6,810 nucleotides of DNA, taken from the NCBI GenBank assembly GCA_020062065.1, contig JAGUWZ010000123.1, positions 1-6,810 on the forward strand, read 5' to 3'. The notes beneath the pieces were generated by a model. That model did not search any database. It was not told where the DNA came from and was given only the letters and a program-made list of their open reading frames with translations. The position numbers and the translations under genes were made by a program. Origin of the DNA: Candidatus Omnitrophota bacterium. Its GTDB lineage: Bacteria > Omnitrophota > Gorgyraeia > Gygaellales > Profunditerraquicolaceae. Shown piece after piece: positions 1 to 4,375 of the stretch; positions within the stretch are counted from its first letter, which is position 1; each line of letters begins with the position of its first letter.

Positions 1-84
1 AGAAACGGCGCAAATATTTTAAGAGTGCACGACGTAAAAGAGATTTTCCAGACTCTAAAAATTACGAACGTATGTTGCAATTAG
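1..84 (+). CDS. folP: Dihydropteroate synthase, C-terminal end (partial)
   Basis: This is the last 27 codons of a gene entering from the left edge, ending in TAG at 82-84. The peptide begins RNGANILRVHDVKEIFQTLK. The pattern GAnilRVHDVke is the conserved final strand and helix of dihydropteroate synthase, where the Arg and His help bind the pterin pyrophosphate and pABA. The enzyme joins p-aminobenzoate to the pterin precursor in cytosolic folate synthesis. folP directly upstream of cdaA is a common bacterial arrangement, which supports the call. The last few residues (ITNVCCN) are not conserved, as is usual for this tail. Only the C-terminus is visible, so nothing can be said of the rest of the protein. 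Confidence 0.85.
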   Translation, partial: RNGANILRVHDVKEIFQTLKITNVCCN

Positions 85-104
85 AGAACAGGTCTCTAAT
101 TGCA
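76..104 (+). terminator. Perfect 12-bp hairpin over the folP stop
   Basis: TGCAATTAGAGA (76-87) and TCTCTAATTGCA (93-104) are perfect inverted repeats around a 5-nt loop, and the folP TAG lies inside the left arm. No strong T tract follows (TATTTGCCT), so this may be a weak or factor-assisted terminator, or an mRNA 3'-end stabiliser, rather than a classic intrinsic terminator. Confidence 0.5.
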
Positions 105-150
105 TATTTGCCTAAGCACCGTAGAATAATGGCAATCTAATAATTCTGAC

Positions 151-183
151 CCGCCAAAGCGGCAATCCAGAACTTATGGATTG
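151..183. repeat. Two adjacent small hairpins
   Basis: CCGC-CAAA-GCGG (151-162) is followed at once by CAATCCA-GAACTTA-TGGATTG (163-183), both perfect. The pair looks like part of a dispersed intergenic palindromic repeat rather than a terminator, because no T run follows. No second copy exists in this window. Confidence 0.5.
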
Positions 184-291
184 TCTGCTTAAGCTTAGAC
201 GATGACAAGAATTTATGTTAGAGCAGCACTTTGTTAAAATCGCTAAACAATTTTAAAAATAATCGTAGCCAATTTAAGAACTATCTTTTTA

Positions 292-382
292 AACGCAGAT
301 ACACGCAGATTACACGCGGAGTTACGCAGATGAAAAAGTTTTATCTGCGACTATCCGCGTTGGATTTGCGAATATCTGCGTT
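292..382. repeat. Long multi-arm intergenic palindrome built on CGCAGAT
   Basis: The left half carries AACGCAGATA (292-301), CGCAGAT (304-310), ACGCGGA (314-320) and CGCAGAT (325-331). The right half answers with ATCTGCG (343-349), TCCGCGT (354-360), ATTTGCG (364-370) and TATCTGCGTT (373-382). The arms pair in nested order, so the whole ~91 bp folds into one long stem with small internal loops and an 11-nt apex. The same 7-base word is also spaced about every 10-12 bases as direct repeats within each arm. The architecture is that of a MITE-like or REP-like dispersed intergenic repeat. No coding potential is seen. Confidence 0.75.
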
Positions 383-394
383 AATAAAATTGGG

Positions 395-425
395 TTGAAA
401 TTATCATTTTACTAGTTATTAAATC
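395..425. repeat. 31-bp repeat, copy 1 (inverted partner at 4183-4213)
   Basis: The bases from TTGAAATTATCATTTTACTA onward to 425 are the exact reverse complement of 4183-4213, with no mismatch over 31 bp. This copy starts 12 bases after the long palindrome and ends 60 bases before the cdaA start. A perfect match of this length in two inverted places 3.8 kb apart is not expected by chance, so the sequence is a real repeat. Confidence 0.85.
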
Positions 426-485
426 ACCTTATCGGGAAGAAAAATATTTTTTAACAAAGTAGTGTAATTTATTTAAGAGAGTATT

Positions 486-1268
486 ATGGTTGAAACAATA
501 TATCAATTTTTATTTTTCGGGTGGAGACCTTTTTTAGAAATTTTAATGCTCTGGTTTGTGATTTACCATATTTTACTTTTCTTTGAAGGCACTCGCGCAA
601 TACAGGTTTTACGTGGCATAATTATTCTTTTATTCGCCTTTTTTCTATCACAGAAATTAGGTCTGGATGTTTTAGATTGGTTGTTGACTAAGTTATTCGC
701 GATATCGGTAATTGCAATTTTGATTATTTTTCATCCCGAGATAAGAGAGGGCTTGGCGCGTCTGGGACAACACCATTTATTTACTGCCACTTTGAAGGAA
801 GAAGAGCTGGATAATATTTTAAAGCAGATAGGCAAAGCTACTGAAAACCTTTGTAAGAGTAAAATTGGCGCATTAATTGCTATTGAGAACAATGATCCTT
901 TAACCACATATATCGAGAGCGGAGTTTTGCTTGATTCCCGCGTATCTCCTGAATTAATCGAGACCATATTTACACCTAATAGCTTGTTGCACGACGGAGG
1001 TATAATTATACAAAACGGCAAGATTATCGCTGCCGGTTGTATATTTCCACTCACTCTGAATCAAGAGCTTAGTCGGGTCTTCGGAACCAGACACAGAGCA
1101 GCATTGGGTTTAAGCGAGGAAAGCGACGCTATAATTATTATTGTATCTGAGGAAAGGCATGATATGTCTTTGGTTTATCGCTCAAGATTATACAGAGATT
1201 TAAGCAGCGAAGAGATGTTTCTCAAGATTAAAGAATTTATGAGACTTAGCAAAGAATTAAAAAGGTAA
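486..1268 (+). CDS. cdaA: Diadenylate cyclase CdaA (c-di-AMP synthase)
   Basis: CdaA condenses two ATP into cyclic di-AMP, a second messenger controlling potassium, osmotic and cell-wall balance. The 260-residue length is typical. Residues ~11-82 form three hydrophobic membrane segments, followed by the cytosolic DAC domain from about residue 95. The catalytic motifs are visible: LLHDGG at 167-172 (usual form DGA, so Gly replaces Ala at 172), GTRHRAALG at 200-208 with the ATP-binding RHR at 202-204, and SEE at 221-223. The start is supported by AAGAGAG just upstream. folP lies upstream and a CdaR-like small protein starts 10 bases downstream, which is the normal neighbourhood; glmM, the other common partner, is not here. 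Activity is likely intact, since Gly for Ala is a mild change. Confidence 0.93.
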   Translation: MVETIYQFLFFGWRPFLEILMLWFVIYHILLFFEGTRAIQVLRGIIILLFAFFLSQKLGLDVLDWLLTKLFAISVIAILIIFHPEIREGLARLGQHHLFTATLKEEELDNILKQIGKATENLCKSKIGALIAIENNDPLTTYIESGVLLDSRVSPELIETIFTPNSLLHDGGIIIQNGKIIAAGCIFPLTLNQELSRVFGTRHRAALGLSEESDAIIIIVSEERHDMSLVYRSRLYRDLSSEEMFLKIKEFMRLSKELKR

Positions 1269-1278
1269 CTGGCTAAAT

Positions 1279-1407
1279 ATGGCAAAAGGAAAAATGAGCA
1301 TTGTTTATCGCATAAGACATTGGTTTACACACCATCCTTGGCTAAAGCTCATTGCGCTGGGACTGGCGATCATGCTCTGGTTTTATGTTAGAGGAGAAAT
1401 AAACTGA
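1279..1407 (+). CDS. Minimal CdaR/YbbR-like membrane protein (42 aa), possibly truncated
   Basis: This 42-residue reading frame starts MAKGKMSIVYRIRHWFTHHP and continues with WLKLIALGLAIMLWFYVRGE before ending in TGA. The pattern P-W-L-K-L-I-A-L-x-L-A-I-x-L-W-F-Y-V-x-G-E is the hallmark N-terminal membrane anchor of CdaR (YbbR), the regulator that binds CdaA. The gene sits right after cdaA, where cdaR belongs, and AAAGG at the cdaA 3' end could serve as ribosome-binding site. Ordinary CdaR proteins continue with several extracytoplasmic YbbR domains; here the frame stops immediately after the anchor, and no YbbR-like peptide is readable in the 196 bases that follow. It is either a naturally minimal one-helix partner of CdaA or the stump of a gene whose rest was deleted. 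The family link is fairly sure; the functional state is not. Confidence 0.7.
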   Translation: MAKGKMSIVYRIRHWFTHHPWLKLIALGLAIMLWFYVRGEIN

Positions 1408-1539
1408 TTTAATTAAAGCCCTGGGGAAGTTTTTCTATTCAAAGGGCTCATCCTAAAAGAGATCTTATGAGATTCTTCGTCGTTATTGCTCCTTGAGGAA
1501 AAAATTAAAAAATCTAACAGGAAAATTTTTGAGGATGAC

Positions 1540-1551
1540 GGGACACCTTCC
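1540..1551. repeat. GGGACACCTTCC, direct-repeat partner of the hairpin arm at 1563
   Basis: GGGACACCTTCC recurs 23 bases later as GGGACACTTTCC (11 of 12 identical). The second copy forms the left arm of the hairpin before pdxJ. Confidence 0.5.
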
Positions 1552-1562
1552 AGCACAGTAAT

Positions 1563-1596
1563 GGGACACTTTCCTGATTAGCCTGGAAAGCGTCCC
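1563..1596 (+). promoter_or_regulatory. Hairpin just before the pdxJ start
   Basis: GGGACACTTTCC (1563-1574) pairs with GGAAAGCGTCCC (1585-1596) in 11 of 12 positions around a 10-nt loop. It ends 7 bases before the pdxJ ATG, and its right arm contains the only purine-rich stretch (GGAAAG) that could act as ribosome-binding site. If it folds in mRNA it could limit pdxJ translation; it could equally be a passive dispersed repeat. Confidence 0.5.
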
Positions 1597-1603
1597 TGTT
1601 CAT

Positions 1604-2326
1604 ATGACTAAATTAGGAGTGAATATTGACCATGTGGCAACCTTGCGGGAAGTGCGCCACGCTAAAGAACCTGATTTGGTTTCTGCGGCATTGCTTTGTG
1701 AAAAAGCAGGCGCAGACAGCATAGTAGCGCACCTTAGAGAAGACCGCAGACATATCCAGGAAAGAGACCTGTTTCTTTTAAAAAAAGCTATTAAAACCAA
1801 ATTAAACCTGGAGATGTCAATCAGCCCTGATATTGTTAAGATAGCGTGTAAGTTAACACCGGCGCAGGCAACACTTGTCCCCGAGAGAAGACAGGAATTA
1901 ACCACAGAAGGGGGGTTGGATGTCGTTGCTAATTTTAAAAAAATAAAACAGGTCTGTGAGAAGTTAAAAGAGAGAGCTATCTCTGTAAGTTTATTTATTG
2001 ACCCCGATAAAAAACAGATTGAAGCCGCAGAAAAATTAGGGGTAAAAAGGATAGAGCTGCATACTGGAAGATACGCCAATGCCCAAAATGATTCAGAGCT
2101 TAAAATTTATTTTAAAGAATTAAAAACAGCTGCAAGTTATGCCGCAAATAAGGGCTTAGATGTTTCTGCAGGACACGGGTTAGATTATAAGAACACAAGA
2201 GCTATTGTTCGGATAAAGACCATAGAAGAGCTCAATATCGGGTATGCTATAGTCTGCCGTTCGGTAATTGTAGGGTTAGAACAGGCAGTTCGCCAGATGA
2301 AAAAACTTATCGAAAATTATCACTAA
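1604..2326 (+). CDS. pdxJ: Pyridoxine 5'-phosphate synthase PdxJ
   Basis: PdxJ joins 1-deoxy-D-xylulose 5-phosphate and 3-amino-2-oxopropyl phosphate to make pyridoxine 5'-phosphate, the last ring-forming step of DXP-dependent vitamin B6 synthesis in the cytosol. The 240-residue TIM-barrel protein has the family length. Signature blocks in order are LGVNIDHVATLRE (4-16), HLREDRRHI (43-51), NLEM (68-71), LVPERRQELTTEGGLDV (91-107), SLFIDPD (129-135), ELHTGRYA (151-158) and GHGLDYKN (190-197). The expected catalytic residues His43, Glu70 and His191 are all present. The ATG at 1604 is right because LGVNIDHVAT sits at the very N-terminus in the family. The ribosome-binding site is weak and overlaps the hairpin upstream. 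acpS follows 87 bases later, a common pdxJ-acpS pairing. Confidence 0.97.
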   Translation: MTKLGVNIDHVATLREVRHAKEPDLVSAALLCEKAGADSIVAHLREDRRHIQERDLFLLKKAIKTKLNLEMSISPDIVKIACKLTPAQATLVPERRQELTTEGGLDVVANFKKIKQVCEKLKERAISVSLFIDPDKKQIEAAEKLGVKRIELHTGRYANAQNDSELKIYFKELKTAASYAANKGLDVSAGHGLDYKNTRAIVRIKTIEELNIGYAIVCRSVIVGLEQAVRQMKKLIENYH

Positions 2327-2337
2327 AACCATATTCT

Positions 2338-2365
2338 ACTGAGCTTTTATTAAATAAGGCTCAGT
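2338..2365 (+). repeat. Hairpin after pdxJ
   Basis: ACTGAGC (2338-2344) and GCTCAGT (2359-2365) form a perfect 7-bp stem with a 14-nt A/T-rich loop, directly abutting the next hairpin. It may stabilise the pdxJ mRNA end. Confidence 0.45.
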
Positions 2366-2395
2366 AAAGCCGCATTGGAATTCCCATGCGGCTTT
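2366..2395 (+). terminator. Terminator-like hairpin between pdxJ and acpS
   Basis: AAAGCCGCAT (2366-2375) and ATGCGGCTTT (2386-2395) form a perfect 10-bp stem, which can continue inward by GG/CC after one mismatch. A G/C-rich stem ending in TTT resembles an intrinsic terminator, but only three T residues follow, so read-through into acpS is likely. The A run on the other side gives a bidirectional shape. Confidence 0.5.
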
Positions 2396-2413
2396 GGATG
2401 ACGGCAAAGGAAA

Positions 2414-2782
2414 ATGATTATAGGAACTGGAGTGGATATAACGGAAGTTGGACGATTGCGTAAGGCAATAGAAAAATGGGGCATGAGTTTTTTAAATCGT
2501 GTCTTTACTAAAGAAGAATTAAAAAATGCAAAAACTCGCCTGAACCTTTATCCGCATCTTGCAGGAAGATTCGCTGCTAAAGAAGCCGTGTTTAAGGCTC
2601 TGGGTAACGTGAAGTTAAATCTAAAAGAGGTCCAAATTTTAAATGATAAGGATGGTCGTCCCTATTGTGAGATTTTAAATGGTGAAACCAAAGATAAAGC
2701 TAAAGATGTTGATATTCTGATTTCTATTTCTCATGTAAAAAATTATGCGACTGCCTTTGCAATTATTACACAGAAAGACTGA
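2414..2782 (+). CDS. acpS: Holo-[acyl-carrier-protein] synthase AcpS
   Basis: AcpS transfers the 4'-phosphopantetheine arm of coenzyme A to a serine of apo-ACP, switching on fatty-acid synthesis. The 122-residue size is normal for this trimeric enzyme. The magnesium-binding motifs are GTGVDITEVGR (4-14, Asp8) and HLAGRFAAKEAVFKALG (48-64, Glu57); NRVFTKEEL (28-36) and the closing SISHVKNYATAFAI block are also typical. AAAGG lies only three bases before the ATG, close but usable, and the MIIGTGVDI start is where the family starts. The last 38 bases overlap the next gene, so acpS and nnrD are probably translationally coupled. Confidence 0.95.
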   Translation: MIIGTGVDITEVGRLRKAIEKWGMSFLNRVFTKEELKNAKTRLNLYPHLAGRFAAKEAVFKALGNVKLNLKEVQILNDKDGRPYCEILNGETKDKAKDVDILISISHVKNYATAFAIITQKD

Positions 2783-3608
2783 TTCTCATAAAGGTGATTT
2801 TGGACATATTTTTATTTTAGCCGGTTCGGCTCAATTCTCCGGCGCAGCGGTTTTATGTTCTGAAGCAGCCATACGTTCAGGGGCTGGAATGGTTACCTTA
2901 GGAATACCTGCAAGTTTGAACAACCCGATTATAAAAATAAAACCCAAGGAGGTAATGACCTTTCCTTTACCCGAAACAAAGGACAAAACTTTAAGCCCAG
3001 CAGCTTTTAAAAAAATTAAAAATTTTACAAAGAATACCGATGTATTAGTAATAGGGCCGGGTCTTTCTCAGAATAAATCAACGCAAAGTTTAGTGCGTAA
3101 AACAATATCTCAAATAAATAAACCTTTGGTTATTGATGCCGATGGCCTTAATGCGTTGGCTGGTTATTTAGAAACACTATACACTATACGCCATAAACTA
3201 TACGCTAAAGTATTAACTCCGCACCCAGGTGAAATGTCCAGAATTTTAGGAATAAGTATTACTAAGATACAAAGAAATAGAAAAGAGATCGCCAAAAAAT
3301 TTGCTTGCGATTATAATCTAGCGGTTGTTTTAAAAGGCAATAAAACAGTGGTGGCAGATTATAATGGTAATCTCTACGTAAATCAAACCGGTAATCCTGG
3401 AATGGCAACTGCCGGCAGTGGTGATGTTCTCACTGGTATTATTGCTGCATTTCTCGGGCAGGGCTTGAATGGTTTTGAGGCTGCAAAATACGCAACTTTT
3501 CTGCACGGCTTAGCCGGTGATTTAGCGGCAAAAGAGAAGACTCAGATGGGTATGATCGCCTCGGATATTATTGCCAAAATCCCTCAGGCGATAAAGAAGT
3601 GTAGTTAA
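2745..3608 (+). CDS. nnrD: ADP-dependent NAD(P)H-hydrate dehydratase NnrD
   Basis: NnrD repairs hydrated, inactive NAD(P)HX back to NAD(P)H using ADP. The 287-residue protein is the stand-alone C-terminal (YjeF_C, ribokinase-like) domain; the NnrE epimerase domain often fused in front is absent. Motifs visible are RKTDSHKGDFGHIFILAGS (10-28), GPGL (104-107), DADGLNAL (131-138), LTPHPGEMSRI (157-167) and GNPGMATAGSGDVLTG (216-231) with the catalytic-type Asp227. The start is the least certain part: ATG 2745 lies inside acpS with no clear ribosome-binding site, but the conserved RKxDSHKGD begins soon after, so any start must overlap acpS (TTG 2757 is an alternative). The segment 143-156 is encoded by a short tandem repeat. 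The stop is one base before tRNA-Thr. Confidence 0.93.
   Translation: MRLPLQLLHRKTDSHKGDFGHIFILAGSAQFSGAAVLCSEAAIRSGAGMVTLGIPASLNNPIIKIKPKEVMTFPLPETKDKTLSPAAFKKIKNFTKNTDVLVIGPGLSQNKSTQSLVRKTISQINKPLVIDADGLNALAGYLETLYTIRHKLYAKVLTPHPGEMSRILGISITKIQRNRKEIAKKFACDYNLAVVLKGNKTVVADYNGNLYVNQTGNPGMATAGSGDVLTGIIAAFLGQGLNGFEAAKYATFLHGLAGDLAAKEKTQMGMIASDIIAKIPQAIKKCS
3174..3205. repeat. Short ACTATAC(GC) tandem repeat inside nnrD
   Basis: ACACTAT is repeated head to tail at 3174-3180 and 3181-3187, followed by ACGCCATAAACTATACGCT, so the word CTATAC recurs three times. It stays in frame and encodes TLYTIRHKLYA in the variable stretch between the DADGLNAL and TPHPGEM motifs. Similar low-complexity ACTATACGC strings are more usual between genes. 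Confidence 0.5.
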
Positions 3609-3609
3609 T

Positions 3610-3682
3610 GCTGGCGTAGCTCAGTTGGTAGAGCTCCTCACTTGTAATGAGGAGGTCGCCCGTTCAATTCGGGTCGCCAGCT
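3610..3682 (+). tRNA. tRNA-Thr(UGU)
   Basis: A complete 73-nt cloverleaf: acceptor GCTGGCG (3610-3616) with CGCCAGC (3675-3681), D stem GCTC/GAGC, anticodon stem CCTCA/TGAGG around loop CTTGTAA (3641-3647, anticodon TGT), T loop TTCAATT (3663-3669) and discriminator T3682. CCA is not encoded. The gene begins one base after the nnrD stop. It is the first member of a Thr-Tyr-Gly cluster. Confidence 0.96.
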
Positions 3683-3693
3683 TTGAAAAATAT

Positions 3694-3984
3694 GGGCAGG
3701 TACCCAAGTGGCTAAAGGGGACAGACTGTTTAAAGGCAGCGTCTTATCGAAAGATAGGATGGAAAAGTGGGTGAATTCAGGGAACCCCTTGTCCAACAGC
3801 GTCAAGGGAAATCCTGAGCCAAGGCCTTGACATTGGAAATGTCAAGGCAAGGTGCAGAGACTAAGCGCCTACCGCCTAAAGCGAAGAGCCATGGTGATGA
3901 GATAGTCCAAGCCTCAGGGTAACTTGAGGGCACTTGAAATCTGTTGCACTACGTGCTTCAGGGGTTCGAATCCTCTCCTGCCCA
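3694..3984 (+). tRNA. tRNA-Tyr(GUA), split by a group I intron
   Basis: The exons are 3694-3729 (36 nt) and 3937-3984 (48 nt), giving an 84-nt mature tRNA. Acceptor GGGCAGG/CCTGCCC pairs perfectly, the D stem is CCC/GGG, and the joined anticodon arm is ACAGA-CTGTAAA-TCTGT with anticodon GTA. A long variable arm (stem GCAC/GTGC at 3946-3949 and 3953-3956) makes it class II, as expected for bacterial tRNA-Tyr. The T arm is AGGGG-TTCGAAT-CCTCT and the discriminator is A3984; CCA is not encoded. The junction is unambiguous: only a cut after T3729 (position 35) and before A3937 (position 36) restores a 7-nt anticodon loop. The gene can only give a working tRNA after splicing. Confidence 0.93.
3730..3936 (+). 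ncRNA. Group I intron (IC3-like) in the tRNA-Tyr anticodon loop
   Basis: This is a 207-nt self-splicing-type intron with no room for a homing endonuclease. P1 is exon CTGT (3726-3729) paired with GCAG (3736-3739), giving the required U-G wobble at the 5' splice site. P2 is closed by a GAAA tetraloop (3743-3758). P4 pairs TCAGG (3777-3781) with CCTGA (3813-3817), P5 pairs CCCTTG (3786-3791) with CAAGGG (3803-3808), and P6 pairs CCTTGACA (3825-3832) with TGTCAAGG (3840-3847). The Q-like AATCCTGAGCC and R-like GGTGCAGAGACT cores match the cyanobacterial and plastid tRNA-Leu introns as I know them. P7 is GACT (3859-3862) with AGTC (3904-3907), P9 has a GTAA tetraloop (3912-3929), and the intron ends in the terminal G3936. 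P3 and P8 were not resolved by eye. Confidence 0.92.
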
Positions 3985-4039
3985 TTTAAAAATTTAAAAT
4001 GCAAAAATCAAAATTATAAGAAATGAAAAAGATTTTTAG

Positions 4040-4189
4040 AAGCACAAAAGCATAGTCAATTCATTGACGGTAAACTCCCCCTGTGTTTCTATTGATGATA
4101 TAATTAAGAGTAAAAAGGTAGCTAAAAGACAAAGAGATAAAGAAGAGTTGCCACGATTAGAAGCTCTTAGAGATGAAGAGGCGATTTAA
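4040..4189 (+). pseudogene. C-terminal remnant resembling a nucleotidyltransferase-type antitoxin/toxin gene
   Basis: An open stretch of 49 codons between stops at 4037-4039 and 4187-4189 has no ATG and no ribosome-binding site. Its second half reads VSIDDIIKSKKVAKRQRDKE and then ELPRLEALRDEEAI. The pattern (L/I)-(E/D)-D-(L/I)-I-x-x-K-(R/K)-x-A-x-R-x-(R/Q)-D-x-x-x-(L)-x-x-L-E-x-L is the usual C-terminal end of small nucleotidyltransferase-fold proteins found in toxin-antitoxin and AbiE-like modules. The N-terminal catalytic part is missing, so this is a decayed fragment left by a past insertion and deletion. The assignment rests on one motif and is tentative. Confidence 0.5.
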
Positions 4190-4213
4190 TAACTAGTAAA
4201 ATGATAATTTCAA
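4183..4213. repeat. 31-bp repeat, copy 2 (inverted partner at 395-425)
   Basis: GATTTAATAACTAGTAAAAT and the 11 bases after it are the exact reverse complement of 395-425. The copy includes the stop codon of the nucleotidyltransferase-like remnant (TAA 4187-4189) and runs into a 15-bp palindrome. Ten of the 13 bases that end at position 4187 also match the reverse complement of the corresponding left flank, so copy 1 may be a fragment of the same former element. Confidence 0.85.
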
Positions 4214-4225
4214 GAGCGGCTCTTG
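4211..4225. repeat. Small palindrome CAAGAGC-G-GCTCTTG
   Basis: The two 7-bp arms are perfect around a single G, overlapping the end of the 31-bp repeat. No T run follows. It may be a protein-binding palindrome, an old element end, or a terminator whose T tract has been lost. Confidence 0.4.
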
Positions 4226-4252
4226 TAACTTGGAAGACCCAATCTGATGAAT

Positions 4253-4330
4253 GCGGGTGTAGCTTAGTTGCTAGAGCATTTGCCTTCTCCTGCCAAGCTA
4301 TTTCATAGCGGGCTGGATCCCACATCGTGC
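4253..4330 (+). pseudogene. Broken tRNA-Gly-like sequence
   Basis: The 5' half is a convincing tRNA: GCGGGTG (4253-4259), TA, a D arm GCTT-AGTTGCTA-GAGC (4262-4277), then A-TTTGC-CTTC, which is how a tRNA-Gly anticodon arm (CTTCCAA) begins. After CTTC the sequence reads TCCTG before CCAAGC resumes, and the 3' side (AGCGGGCTGGATCCCACATC) no longer forms a proper T arm or pairs with the acceptor strand. It is therefore a non-functional relic, probably of a second tRNA-Gly(UCC). The 3' boundary is approximate. Confidence 0.55.
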
Positions 4331-4375
4331 AACTAAAAGTAGGTGGATGCGGGATAATCTATACAATAATGATTT

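Larger units (their letters stand above)
85..485. other. Gene-free region upstream of cdaA
   Basis: About 400 bases hold no supported gene. The stretch contains the 3' half of the folP hairpin, two small hairpins near 151-183, a long multi-arm palindrome at 292-382, one copy of a 31-bp repeat at 395-425 and, at its end, the ribosome-binding site of cdaA (AAGAGAG at 475-481, four bases before the ATG). I saw no convincing promoter and no recognisable riboswitch. A promoter for the cdaA group may lie here, but A/T richness makes a -10/-35 call unreliable. Confidence 0.6.
1408..1603. other. Repeat-like spacer between the cdaR stump and pdxJ
   Basis: No gene is readable here. The spacer holds AGCCCT...AGGGCT as a loose inverted repeat (about 1419-1447), then a stretch GAGATTCTTCGTCGTTATTG that resembles the conserved core of widely dispersed bacterial intergenic repeats (family assignment is from memory), then two copies of GGGACAC(C/T)TTCC. 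It may be what replaced the missing YbbR domains. Confidence 0.45.
3985..4252. other. Interrupted spacer inside the tRNA cluster
   Basis: Between tRNA-Tyr and the tRNA-Gly remnant there is no intact gene. The first ~50 bases are very A/T-rich low-complexity sequence; then come a nucleotidyltransferase-like gene remnant (4040-4189), the second copy of the 31-bp repeat (4183-4213) and a small palindrome (4211-4225). The region looks like an insertion scar in an otherwise compact tRNA cluster. Confidence 0.6.

Noticed and set aside
292..382. A CRISPR array, suggested by recurring CGCAGAT words
   Set aside because: The units are only 7-10 bases with 3-7 base gaps and are mirrored about a centre, unlike CRISPR repeats and spacers.
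85..485. A c-di-AMP (ydaO-type) or other riboswitch upstream of cdaA
   Set aside because: No ydaO-type conserved core was recognised; the structure present is simple repeat palindromes.
731..1054. Minus-strand open frame of 107 codons inside cdaA
   Set aside because: It is a shadow of the strongly supported cdaA reading; the peptide has no recognisable motif and no ribosome-binding site.
1600..2079. Minus-strand open frame of 159 codons opposite pdxJ
   Set aside because: It lies entirely against conserved pdxJ coding sequence; its peptide is Ser/Leu-rich and motif-free, typical of an antisense shadow.
3730..3936. A separate small RNA or protein gene in the tRNA-Tyr interruption
   Set aside because: The stretch is fully explained as a group I intron with exact exon joining; no endonuclease frame fits in 207 nt.
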